Assembly (NCBI RefSeq): GCF_017833295.1
Contig: NZ_JAFIBW010000001.1
Location: 6,190,001-6,254,000, forward strand
Length of the DNA: 64,000 nt
From: Methylobacterium sp. PvR107
GTDB lineage: Bacteria > Pseudomonadota > Alphaproteobacteria > Rhizobiales > Beijerinckiaceae
Reading direction: 5' to 3'
A program made the position numbers and the translations under genes. Numbering within the stretch: the first letter of the stretch is position 1; each line of letters starts with the position of its first letter. Shown one piece after another: positions 18,949-27,064 of this stretch. The notes below the pieces were generated by a model. It ran no database searches and was not told the DNA's origin. It saw nothing but the letters and a program-made list of their open reading frames with translations.

Positions 18949-19179
18949 TTATGCTGACTTGACCGTGACTTCGGAAGCCGACTTCAGCACGGTCTTGCCC
19001 TTTGTGGTCTTGATTTCCAGGGCGGGCTCCGCCTTCGAGGCGTCGCGCTTGACCGTATTGCCCTTGATGGTCTTCTTGACGTCCTGGGTGTGAACCTTGG
19101 TTACCGCGCCCGAAACGGTGCCCTTGCCCCATGTGTAGGTGACGTCGTCCCCGGTCTTCACCTTCGCCCTGGCGGTCAT
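18949..19179 (-). CDS. DUF2945 (Tudor-like small protein)
   Basis: A 76-residue basic protein with the DUF2945 pattern: GDDVTYTWGKGTVSGAVTKV, then a Lys/Thr-rich second half ending in alternating beta-strand residues (KTVLKSASEVTVKS). The family has a small SH3/Tudor-like barrel and no settled function. ATG 19179 is preferred because GGAG lies 8 nt upstream; an ATG four codons earlier is possible. The next gene on this strand (19311-19574) lies 131 bp upstream. Confidence 0.78.
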   Translation of the reverse strand: MTARAKVKTGDDVTYTWGKGTVSGAVTKVHTQDVKKTIKGNTVKRDASKAEPALEIKTTKGKTVLKSASEVTVKSA

Positions 19180-19310
19180 GCGTGTCTCCATCGTGGATGC
19201 GGGAAAGGCCCTCGGGGGCGGGCGCGTTCCCGGGTTTCCACGGCCGGGATGCCGCAGCCGGAGCGACCCGGTTCCGTCCCGCTTGCGCCTCGACCCATCT
19301 CACCCGCGCT

Positions 19311-19574
19311 TCAGCGCCCGACCTCCCGGCGCAGGGCTGCGACCATCGTCTCGACCGCCGCCTGCGCGGTCTCACCGAGGTCGATATCGGTCTCGCCGGC
19401 GGTGACGAGGCCGCGCCCCTCCAGCTCCTTCACGCCCTCTGGATCGGCCTCATGGCCGGCGCCGTCCCGGCGAATCACCGAGGTGACCTTTTCGCCGCTG
19501 ACGAGGCGATGGTAAGCCGCGAAGGCGAAGATCGAGAGGGCCTTGTCGGAGAGTCCGTTCAGGTCGTCAGCCAT
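19311..19574 (-). CDS. Small hypothetical protein, winged-helix-like
   Basis: An 87-residue acidic protein. Predicted helices occur around LSDKALSIFAFAAYHRL, followed by VTSVIRRDGAG and DPEGVKELEGRGLVTAGE. That layout resembles a short winged-helix fold, with the last part as a wing. No signal peptide or membrane segment. It is divergent from the GAF histidine kinase gene (146 bp between starts). Family not recognised. Confidence 0.65.
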   Translation of the reverse strand: MADDLNGLSDKALSIFAFAAYHRLVSGEKVTSVIRRDGAGHEADPEGVKELEGRGLVTAGETDIDLGETAQAAVETMVAALRREVGR

Positions 19575-19719
19575 GCCTGCGTTCCTCGCGTCGGTTCACG
19601 GACGAACGCCGCACGGGGCCGGGGGGTCCGGACCGCGGCAGGGGTGCGACGACGGGTGCGCCTTTGCGAGCGGCGACGCTTCGCGCCGGGGCCGCCTTCC
19701 TGCTACTCTGCCGCCCTCC

Positions 19720-20952
19720 ATGCGTGCGAACACCGACCAGACCGAAGTGGAACCGAGCCCCGAGACGCCCCGCGCGCCCGCGCGCGCCAATCTCGACGAT
19801 CGTCTGCGCCAGCAGGCGATCCTCTCCGAGTTCGGCGTCGAGGCGCTGCGCGGCACCGATGTCGACCACCTGCTGCAGCGGGCCACGGAGCTGTGCGCGC
19901 AGGGCATGGGCGCCGAGTTCTGCAAGGCCCTGGAATATCGGCGCGGCGCCGACACCCTGCTGGTCCGGGCCGGCGTCGGCTGGGGGCCCGCCGTGATCGG
20001 GAAGGCCCGGATCGGGGCCGATCTCGCCTCCCCGGCGGGCTTCGCCCTCAAGACCGGCCGGCCGGTGATCTCCAACCACCTCGCCGACGAGACCCGGTTC
20101 CGCACCCCGCAGCTCATGGCCGATCACGGCATCCGCCGGGCGATCAACGTGCTGATCGAGAACCGGGACGGCGCCTTCGGGGTGCTGGAGGTGGACGACA
20201 CCCGCGCGGGCATGTTCGAGGAGGCCGACGTCGCCTTCATGCAGGGCTTCGCCAACCTGCTCGGCGGCGCCATCGAGCGCCAGCGCACCGAGAGCCTGCT
20301 GCGGGCCGCCCTCGCCCGGCAGGACCTGCTCGCCCGCGAGATGAGCCACCGGGTCAAGAACAGCCTTGCCATCGTGGCGAGCCTGCTCGCCCTTCAGGCC
20401 CGGGCCGCCGAAGACCCGGCCGTGCAGACGGCCCTGGCGGATGCGCGCAGCCGCGTCGAGGCGATCGCGGGCGTCCACGACCAGCTTTGGCGGCAAGGTG
20501 ACGAGGTGAAGGGTGAAGGGGAGGGGGTGCCGGGCGAGCTCGACCTCGCGCCCTTCCTGGAGAAGCTGGTGGCCAACCTCGCCAGCGGCGTGCCGGGCCG
20601 GCAGCTCGTCTGCACGGCCTGCCCGCAGCGGATCTCGGCCGACCGGGCGATCCCCATCGGCCTGCTGGTCAACGAGCTCGTCACCAACGCGCTCAAATAC
20701 GCCTACCCGCCCGAGACGCACCCGGCGGGCGGCGAGATCCGGGTCCGCGCCGAGCGCCGGCCCGACGGGCTCGTGGTCGAGGTTGCCGATGACGGGATCG
20801 GGCTGCCGACGGGGTTCGAGATCGGGCGCGCCTCGAAGAGCCTCGGCATGCGGGTGGTCGGCAGCCTCACGCGCCAGCTCGGCGGCAGCCTGACGGTCCC
20901 GGCCCGGGGGAAGGGCGCCTGCTTCCGTCTGGAGGTGCCGCTTGCCGGTTGA
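19720..20952 (+). CDS. GAF-domain sensor histidine kinase (HisKA_2/HWE-like)
   Basis: Cytoplasmic sensor kinase of 410 residues. A GAF domain (about 35-185) is followed by a HisKA_2-type dimerisation domain with the phosphorylated His210 in EMSHRVKNSLA, and an ATPase domain (VNELVTNALKYAYP, then DDGIGLP and GLGMRV-like KSLGMRVV). In alphaproteobacteria such kinases often feed the PhyR/NepR general stress pathway. No receiver or sigma factor lies beside it, so the partner is unknown. The ATG at 19720 opens the protein before the GAF domain; the frame is open upstream to 19543 without homology. Confidence 0.9.
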   Translation: MRANTDQTEVEPSPETPRAPARANLDDRLRQQAILSEFGVEALRGTDVDHLLQRATELCAQGMGAEFCKALEYRRGADTLLVRAGVGWGPAVIGKARIGADLASPAGFALKTGRPVISNHLADETRFRTPQLMADHGIRRAINVLIENRDGAFGVLEVDDTRAGMFEEADVAFMQGFANLLGGAIERQRTESLLRAALARQDLLAREMSHRVKNSLAIVASLLALQARAAEDPAVQTALADARSRVEAIAGVHDQLWRQGDEVKGEGEGVPGELDLAPFLEKLVANLASGVPGRQLVCTACPQRISADRAIPIGLLVNELVTNALKYAYPPETHPAGGEIRVRAERRPDGLVVEVADDGIGLPTGFEIGRASKSLGMRVVGSLTRQLGGSLTVPARGKGACFRLEVPLAG

Positions 20953-21066
20953 GCGCGCCGCCCGGCCGGGGCTGGGACCGGACGAAGGCCCTGCCCCGTC
21001 GCGCTCTGGGCACGACGGTCTCGGCCCGACAGAGCGCGAGCGTGAGCGGTGACCGGGATCAGGACG

Positions 21067-22182
21067 ATGGCGGCGCTCCTCGCCGAACGGCTCCACGCCT
21101 TCCGGAGCCTCGGCGACAATTGCGAGTTCGGGTTCGTGCAGCGCTACGGCGGGGTCGAGCCCTCCGGCCTGCTGCGGTTCTCCTACACGCCGATGGCGGA
21201 CCTGATCCGCGGCCTGCGCTGCGGCTTCGCGGATTTCGGCGTGCCGGGGGATCTGCGGCTCTCCGTGAGCGCCGGGGGCACCTATTACTGCCACAGCGTG
21301 GCCTACAACATCTGGGCGAATACCGGGCATCCGGCCGGCTCGATCGAGCCGGAGGTGCTGCTGGAGCGGGAATACGGCCGGCTGGCCCATCTCAAGGGCA
21401 AGATGCTGGACGATCTCGCCGACGGCTCGAAGATCCTGGTGCGCAAGGTCGGCCGCGACGAGCCCGAGGCCGATTTCGCCCGTCTCGCCGAGGCGGTCTG
21501 GGCGCACGGGCCCTCGACGCTGCTGCGCGTGACCGAGGCCGGCCCGGACTGGCATCCGGAGCTGGCCCGGCGGGTCGCCGACCGGCTGATCGCGGGACAG
21601 GTTCGCCGCTTCGCGCCGGTGGAGGAGGCTTGGTCGGTCGATCTCGAACCCTGGATGCACCTCGTGGACAGCGCCTACGCGCTGGAGCGCGGCGCGGCGC
21701 CGACCCGCCTCGACGCGGCCGCCTTTCCGGAGGCGCTGAGGCTGCCGGGGCGCCTGCGCCGGCATGTCGGCCGGCACCGGGCGACCGCGCTCAGCGCCTA
21801 CACGCGGGCGGTGGACCCGGCCGGCCTCCGCGCCGACACGGTCCACGTGTTCTCGAGCTGGGTGTGGATCCCGGAGGACTTTGGCGGGGACCGGGTCTTC
21901 GCGGCGGCCGGCTATGCGCGGCTGGGCTGGCGGGATGCCGACTTGGCGCGGCGCGGCTGCTGGCAGCGCGTCTGGGCCGCGGGGCGGCTGCGGCCCGAGG
22001 CGGCACGGGAACCCGTCGGACTCGGCATGATCGGCACGCGGCGGGACGGGTTCTGGTCCGCCGGGGCGCGCTTCGCCGAGGGGCCGATCCCGGGCGATGA
22101 GCCCGCGCCGGATCTGCCGATGCCGCCGTTCCGGTTCCCGGGCCGGGATCTCCTCGGCCGGCTGCGGGCGCATTTCCTGTAA
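21067..22182 (+). CDS. Hypothetical protein with LGDNCEFGFVQR motif
   Basis: A 371-residue protein with no signal peptide or membrane helix. The N-terminus reads FRSLGDNCEFGFVQRYGG, then GLLRFSYTP. This recalls the start of DUF1796-type proteins (a putative cysteine-peptidase-like group), in which a conserved Cys follows an Asn or Asp. The middle has LVRKVGRDEPEADF and several Trp-containing segments such as WHPEL. The C-terminal part repeats FW/GW motifs like HVFSSWVWIPEDF. Function unknown. Start taken at ATG 21067 after AGGACG; a GTG at 21049 is possible. Follows the histidine kinase by 114 bp. Confidence 0.75.
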   Translation: MAALLAERLHAFRSLGDNCEFGFVQRYGGVEPSGLLRFSYTPMADLIRGLRCGFADFGVPGDLRLSVSAGGTYYCHSVAYNIWANTGHPAGSIEPEVLLEREYGRLAHLKGKMLDDLADGSKILVRKVGRDEPEADFARLAEAVWAHGPSTLLRVTEAGPDWHPELARRVADRLIAGQVRRFAPVEEAWSVDLEPWMHLVDSAYALERGAAPTRLDAAAFPEALRLPGRLRRHVGRHRATALSAYTRAVDPAGLRADTVHVFSSWVWIPEDFGGDRVFAAAGYARLGWRDADLARRGCWQRVWAAGRLRPEAAREPVGLGMIGTRRDGFWSAGARFAEGPIPGDEPAPDLPMPPFRFPGRDLLGRLRAHFL

Positions 22183-22218
22183 GGTCGGACGCCCCGCCCG
22201 TCCGCTTCCGCTTCCCCC

Positions 22219-22872
22219 TCAACCGCCCCGCGCGTAGCGGGCAGGCGGCGTCCCGACATGGCGTGTGAAGGCCATGCTGAACGTGCCGGCGGAGCTGTAG
22301 CCCACCCGTGCGGCCGCCTCCGCGACGGTGATCCCGTCCCGGCGCAGGAACGCCTTGGCCAGCACCATGCGTCAGCCGGTGACGTAGGCCATCGGCGCGA
22401 CCCCGACCGTGCGCTGGAACCGCTCGAAGAAGGCGGACCGTGACAGGGCGGCCTCCCGGGCGAGGGCAGCCACCGTCCAGGCCTGGGCCGGCCGATCATG
22501 GATGCACCGCAGGGCGGCGGCGAGCTGATCGTCGCGAAGACCGCGCAGGAGCCCGGCCGATGCGGACGGACCCGCGGTCGAACGCAGCGCCTCGATGAGA
22601 AGGACCTCGAGAAGCCGCGCCAGGACGGATTCCCGGCCCGGCCGGGCCGCGCGCGACTCGTCACTCACGAGTTCCACCAGCGCGATCAGCCGCCGCTCGC
22701 CGCGCACATGCACATGGTGCGGCAGGAGCGAGACCAGCAGGCCGGCGGCGTCCGAGGCGAAGGCGCAGTGCCCGACCAGCATCCGGATGTCGGGCTCGGC
22801 GTGCTCCGGCCCGAGCTGGAAACGGGCCGCCTCGTCGGGGAGGGCGGGCCGATCGCGCGCAGTCCACGCGGG
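22219..22872 (-). pseudogene. AraC-family regulator, interrupted by in-frame TGA and lacking its N-terminus
   Basis: The frame reads the end of a cupin_6-type sensor domain (LGPEHAEPDIRMLVGHCAFA) and then a linker. The first helix-turn-helix follows (WTVAALAREAALSRSAFFERF) and runs to APMAYVTG, where TGA (22372-22374) sits exactly where the family has the Trp of TRWRM. Reading on in the same frame gives RMVLAKAFLRRDG, ITVAEAAARVGYSSAGTFS and ARYARGG, the complete second helix-turn-helix, ending at TGA 22219. Upstream, another stop (22873-22875) cuts off the first 80-90 residues expected. One base change (TGG to TGA) explains the internal stop. Probably inactive, unless reads show an assembly error. 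Confidence 0.8.
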
Positions 22873-22875
22873 TCA

Positions 22876-23446
22876 GAATCCGCGCAGCCGACGGCGCTGG
22901 GCGGGCGAGCGTGACCGGCTCGCGGGGAGGGGCGCCGGACCGCCCTCGCCCGATCCGGCTGGCGGGAACCAGTCGATGGTCCGCGGTCATCACCGCCCGT
23001 GGCGATACCGCAACCTGCCGCATCCGGACTGGAGGCCCGCTCGACTTCCGGGGGTCGATATCTCAAGGGCGCCGATTTCCCCGATCACGCCGGGTCCGGC
23101 TCGAGCTCTTCGATCATGTTCTATTTTTAACCTCTATTTGTTCTCGATGTGGCCGCTCTGTTCCGGACTCGAAGCCACCCACGCCTCTCCATCCATAATT
23201 CGCATAAGATATATTATGGAATATGATCGTTGTGCCGGGACGGCGAGGGGGTGCGGTATGCCAGTTTAGCCGCCAGCTGGCGAGCCTTCGGTACATGCCA
23301 CTTCGTACCGCGTCCGGTTCCGAGCGGCACGATCTCCAGGGCACATGACTTCGACGTTGCCGGACGCGATGCCCCGATCGCGGCCCGATCGGGCGAGGGC
23401 GGTCCGAGCCCCCTCCCCGCGGGCGGCTTGCGCCAGCCATACGGTC
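22876..23446. other. Gene-free stretch with AT-rich island and inverted repeat
   Basis: No supported gene. The left part may contain decayed 5' sequence of the AraC gene in other frames. From about 23110 to 23235 the DNA is much richer in A+T than its surroundings. It holds an 8-bp inverted repeat, TCCATAAT (23192-23199) and ATTATGGA (23213-23220), with a 13-nt spacer, which could be an operator or promoter element. No transcript can be assigned. Confidence 0.5.
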
Positions 23447-25153
23447 TCACGCGGCGCGGCTCGCCAGGCGGCACACATCGCCGAGGATCCGGCCGTCCTG
23501 CGTCCGACACTCGATGTGCTCCGACAGCCGGCCGGGCCGGACCCGGATCGCCGCGGGCCGGGCCAGGAGCGCGGCGCGCTCCAGGAACTCCGCGGCGCTC
23601 ATCGGCGCGTCCCGGCCGCCACCGAGGCCACGCCACCAGGACACCGCCTTCTCCCGCTCGTAGCCGCTGCGCTCGGGCCGCAGGCGGACGCGCCACGCCG
23701 CCTCGGCGGGGCCGTCCCGCCAGCCGAGGACGAGGTCGAGCCCGTCCGGCGCTGCCTCCAGATCCAGGGCCGTGACCGGATGCCAGCTGGCCTCGTGCCA
23801 GCCGGTCTCCGCTGGGGCAGGGCCCGCCGGCTCGGGGCCGGGCAGCCCGGGATCCGCCGAGAGGATCGCCAGTTCGTCGTCGGCGGCGGCCTCGTGCGGG
23901 GCCTCGGTGTCCGCGTCCGCCTCCGGCTCGGTCCAGCACGCCTCGCAGGTGGAGGCGTTCAGCGCGATCAGGGCGCCGCAGCCGGGGCAGGGCTTGGCGC
24001 GTGGGGCCCCTGCCCCGCCCAGTCCCTGGGTGGCGCTCCGGACCGTCACGGCGTCCACGGGCCCGTGCATCCGCACCAGACCGGCATAGTCGAGGATCAG
24101 CGCGTCGGCCTTGCCGGGCGCGCAGCGCAGCGCCCGGCCGACCTGCTGCACGTAGAGGCCGGTGCTGCGGGTCGGGCGCAGCAGCGCCACGAGATCGACC
24201 TCGGGCACGTTGAAGCCGGTGCCGAGCACACCGACCGAGGTCAGGCAGCGGATCTGTCCGGCCCGGAACGCCGCCACGATCCGGTCGCGCTCCCGGCGGG
24301 GCGTCTCGCCCGAGACGCTCTCGCAGGAATACCCCTCCGCCCGCACCGCGTCGCGCACGGCGTCCGCATGGGCGAGCCCGGCGCAGAAGGCGAGCCAGGC
24401 CCGGCGGGCGCGCCCGTATTCCGCGAGTTCCGCGACCGCCGCCCGGGTGATCCAGTCGCGGTTGACCGCCGCCTCCAGCTCGCCCGGGATGTAGTCGCCC
24501 CCGCGCCGGCCGACGCCCGAGACGTCGAGCTGGGTGAGCGTCGCCTTGGAGACGAGGGGCGCCAGGAAGCCGCCCCGGATCAGCGTGAACGTGTCGGCCT
24601 CGTAGGCGATGCCGGAGAAGAGCCGGTGCTCGCCTTCGTCGAGGCGGCCCGAATCGAGGCGGTAAGGCGTGGCGGTGAAGCCCGTTACCCGCAGCCCGGG
24701 GGTCCGCGCGCGCAGTCCCGCCAGGAAGCGGCCGTAGCGGGTGTCGGCGGCGCGGGGGATCAGGTGGGCCTCGTCGACGATCACGAGATCACGCGGGCCG
24801 ATCGCGTCGAGCCGGTCGGCCACCGACTGGATGCCGCAGACCAGCACCTGTGCTCCGGCCTCCCGCCGCCCGAGCCCGGCGGAGAAGATCCCGGCCGGCG
24901 CCTCCGGCCAGGAGCGGGTCAATTCCGCGAAATTCTGGGCGACCAGTTCGCGGCTGTGGGTGACGATCGCCACCCGGGCGAGGGGGTTCTCTTCCAGGGT
25001 CTCCCGGGCCAGCGCCGCGATCACGAGCGCCTTGCCGGCCCCGGTGGGCAGCACGATCAGGTGGCCGGGCGCCGCCTCGTCCGCCCCTCCCCGCGCCCAG
25101 GCGGCCGAGAGCGCGTCGAGGCTGGCGCGCTGATAGTCCCGCAGGCGCAGCAT
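23447..25153 (-). CDS. SF2 DEAH-box helicase with C-terminal zinc ribbon
   Basis: A 568-residue superfamily II helicase related to UvrB/ResIII-type and phage-like helicases. Motif I is LPTGAGKAL (36-44), DEAH is at 127-130, motif III TAT at 160-162 and motif VI QQVGRALR at 336-343. Motif I has Ala42 where Thr or Ser normally binds Mg-ATP. A CPGC...CEAC zinc ribbon (389-406) and a 160-residue tail of unknown fold follow. It lies 9 bp behind cobF but is unlikely to be related to it functionally. Such stand-alone helicases often occur in prophage or repair settings; no phage gene is nearby. Confidence 0.85.
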   Translation of the reverse strand: MLRLRDYQRASLDALSAAWARGGADEAAPGHLIVLPTGAGKALVIAALARETLEENPLARVAIVTHSRELVAQNFAELTRSWPEAPAGIFSAGLGRREAGAQVLVCGIQSVADRLDAIGPRDLVIVDEAHLIPRAADTRYGRFLAGLRARTPGLRVTGFTATPYRLDSGRLDEGEHRLFSGIAYEADTFTLIRGGFLAPLVSKATLTQLDVSGVGRRGGDYIPGELEAAVNRDWITRAAVAELAEYGRARRAWLAFCAGLAHADAVRDAVRAEGYSCESVSGETPRRERDRIVAAFRAGQIRCLTSVGVLGTGFNVPEVDLVALLRPTRSTGLYVQQVGRALRCAPGKADALILDYAGLVRMHGPVDAVTVRSATQGLGGAGAPRAKPCPGCGALIALNASTCEACWTEPEADADTEAPHEAAADDELAILSADPGLPGPEPAGPAPAETGWHEASWHPVTALDLEAAPDGLDLVLGWRDGPAEAAWRVRLRPERSGYEREKAVSWWRGLGGGRDAPMSAAEFLERAALLARPAAIRVRPGRLSEHIECRTQDGRILGDVCRLASRAA

Positions 25154-25162
25154 GGCGGCGGT

Positions 25163-25951
25163 CTAGCCGGCCGCGCCGGCCCTGTCCGTGGCGGCGCGGT
25201 CACGGCGCAGCAGGTAGATGTCCATGATCCAGCCGTGCCGCGCCCGAGCCTCGGCACGGGCCCGGCGGATCTCGTCGCCCGTATCGCCCAGCCGGCCGGA
25301 GACCAGGATCTCGTCCGGGCTGCCGAGATAGGCACCCCAATAGATCGTCAGGTCCGGGTCGAGATGCGCGAAGGCCGGATCGCCGTCGAGCATCACCACG
25401 ACGCTCTCCGCCTCCGCCGGCCAGCCCGCGGCGAGGCGCCGGCCGGTGGTGATCAGCACCGATCCGCCGATGCCGTTCAGCGGAACGCCGTGGCGGGCGG
25501 CGAGCACCTGCACGCTCGACAGGCCGGGGACCACCGTGCGGGTGAACGCCATCCGCCCCCGCGCGGCGATGCGGTCGAGGATGCGGAGCACGCTGTCGTA
25601 GAGGGCCGGATCGCCCCAGGCGAGGATCGCCCCCACCTCCCCTGCTCCGAGATGCGCGGCGAAGGCCGCCTCCAGCCGCTCGGCCCGGGCCGCGTGCCAC
25701 GCCGCGACGGTGCTGCCGTAATCGGCCGGGCGGCGCTCCCGGGGCGGGTCGTCCACGGCGACGATCCGGTGGGGCCTTCGGATATGGGCCGCGCAGATCC
25801 GGCGGCGGCTCTCGACGAGATCGGCGGTCTCGGCGCGCTTGTCGAGGACGAACACCGCGTCGACATCGGCGAGCGCCCGCACCGCCTGGAGGGTCAGGTG
25901 CTCGGGATCGCCCGTGCCGATGCCGATGACCCGGATCTGCCGGTCCTGCAT
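25163..25951 (-). CDS. cobF: Precorrin-6A synthase (deacetylating), CobF
   Basis: SAM-dependent methyltransferase of the aerobic cobalamin pathway that methylates C-1 of the corrin ring and releases acetate. Its 262 residues show the tetrapyrrole methylase fold: IGIGTGDPEHLTLQAV at the start, AILAWGDPALYDS in the middle and VVPGLSSVQVLAARHGVPL after it. CobF occurs only in the aerobic pathway, so the organism makes B12 with oxygen. The other cob genes are not in this window. Upstream lies the bhcD-like gene on the same strand (48 bp), which may give read-through. Confidence 0.94.
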   Translation of the reverse strand: MQDRQIRVIGIGTGDPEHLTLQAVRALADVDAVFVLDKRAETADLVESRRRICAAHIRRPHRIVAVDDPPRERRPADYGSTVAAWHAARAERLEAAFAAHLGAGEVGAILAWGDPALYDSVLRILDRIAARGRMAFTRTVVPGLSSVQVLAARHGVPLNGIGGSVLITTGRRLAAGWPAEAESVVVMLDGDPAFAHLDPDLTIYWGAYLGSPDEILVSGRLGDTGDEIRRARAEARARHGWIMDIYLLRRDRAATDRAGAAG

Positions 25952-25999
25952 GTGCGGCCCTCCTCCGCCGGGGCGGGGGAGGGCCGGCGCCGGCCTCCC

Positions 26000-26938
26000 C
26001 TACAAGCGCGCGTCGGCTTTGGCGAGGATGGCCCGCGCGATGGTCAGGTCCTGCAGGGCGATGCCGGAGGAATCGAACACGGTGATCTGGTCTGGATCCG
26101 TCCGGCCCCCCTCCCCGCTGCGCAACACCTCGCCGATCGCCCGCAGGCCCGCCTGAGCCTGCGCGGAGGCGTGCTGGAACTCGCCGATCGTGCGCGACTG
26201 CTGCGGCAGGTCGCAGAACAGGGCCGCCCGCTCCAGCAGGGCGGGGGGCAGCTCCTGCTTGCCCTTTGCGTCCGCGCCCATGGCGGCGACATGCGTGCCG
26301 GGGCGGACCCAGGCGGCCTCGAACAGCGGCGCGCGGGCGGGCGTCGCCGTGACGATCACGTCGGCGGCTGCACAGGCCTCCTGCGGCGCGGCCGCCCGCA
26401 CCTCGAGCCCGGACGCCCCCTGCCCCGCCAGACGCTCACTGAGCCCCGCGACCTTCGCGGAATCCCGGGCGACGACCAGCACCGTCCTGATCGGCAGGAC
26501 CCGGGCGAGCGCCGCGGCTTCGAACTCCGCTTGGTTGCCGGCCCCGAACAATGCGAGCACCGCCGAATCCGGCCGGGCCAGCACGCTCGCCGCCACCGCA
26601 TCGGCGGCGGCGGTGCGGTAGGCGTTGACGCGGCCCGCCTCGATCACCGTGTCGATGCGGCCGACATCCTGATCGAACAGCAGGATCACCGAATTGTGCC
26701 GTGGCAGGCCCCGGTCCGGGTTGCCGGGCCAGAACGAGCCGACCTTCAGGCCGGCATAGTCGGCGGTCGCACCCGACTTGATCGAGAACCGGTTGGTCGG
26801 CTCCGAGCCATGGCCGAGCACCGCCGGGAACAGGGTGGTGCCCGGCGCCACCGCGGCGATCAGCGCCTCCCGAGCCGCCGCGAACGCCATGGCGTGATCG
26901 ACCAGCGCGGCCGATTCCTCTTCCGAGATGAAGCGCAT
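26000..26938 (-). CDS. bhcD: Ornithine cyclodeaminase-family imine reductase, iminosuccinate reductase (BhcD) type
   Basis: A 312-residue member of the ornithine cyclodeaminase/mu-crystallin family. The Rossmann motif is LFGAGNQAEF, and VGSFWPGNPDRGLPRHNS and PGTHVAAMGADAKGKQEL match the features I recall for BhcD of Paracoccus. BhcD reduces iminosuccinate to L-aspartate with NADH in the beta-hydroxyaspartate cycle. The gene directly follows a bhcC-type aldolase gene in the same direction, which supports that role over ornithine cyclodeaminase. ATG 26938 aligns with the family, with GGAGG upstream; a longer frame extends into the intergenic repeat. The aldolase gap holds a family-1 repeat. 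Confidence 0.75.
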   Translation of the reverse strand: MRFISEEESAALVDHAMAFAAAREALIAAVAPGTTLFPAVLGHGSEPTNRFSIKSGATADYAGLKVGSFWPGNPDRGLPRHNSVILLFDQDVGRIDTVIEAGRVNAYRTAAADAVAASVLARPDSAVLALFGAGNQAEFEAAALARVLPIRTVLVVARDSAKVAGLSERLAGQGASGLEVRAAAPQEACAAADVIVTATPARAPLFEAAWVRPGTHVAAMGADAKGKQELPPALLERAALFCDLPQQSRTIGEFQHASAQAQAGLRAIGEVLRSGEGGRTDPDQITVFDSSGIALQDLTIARAILAKADARL

Positions 26939-26963
26939 GGATTCAGGGACCTCCCAAGTCATG

Positions 26964-27064
26964 GTTTCGATAGGTCTTCGACCTTTCGCGGGTGTCGAGC
27001 GAAGCTCGATGTCGGGGCCCTGCCCCGACATCCCGCCAAAGGGCCTCGACCCTTTGGAATCCCG
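26964..27064. repeat. Intergenic repeat, family 1 (copy A, full length)
   Basis: About 100 bp made of three hairpins in a row: AGGTCTTCGACCTTTCGCGG, then TGTCGGGGCCCTGCCCCGAC, then CCAAAGGGCCTCGACCCTTT. The same modules occur at 48234-48329 (full), 29464-29501 and 47280-47331 (both partial). It abuts the stop codon of the aldolase gene. Hairpins may reduce transcription or protect mRNA ends. Confidence 0.8.

Noticed and set aside
26000..26938. Ornithine cyclodeaminase as the function
   Set aside because: The fold is shared, but the operon context and GSFWPGN/KGKQEL patterns favour iminosuccinate reductase. Kept as an alternative only.
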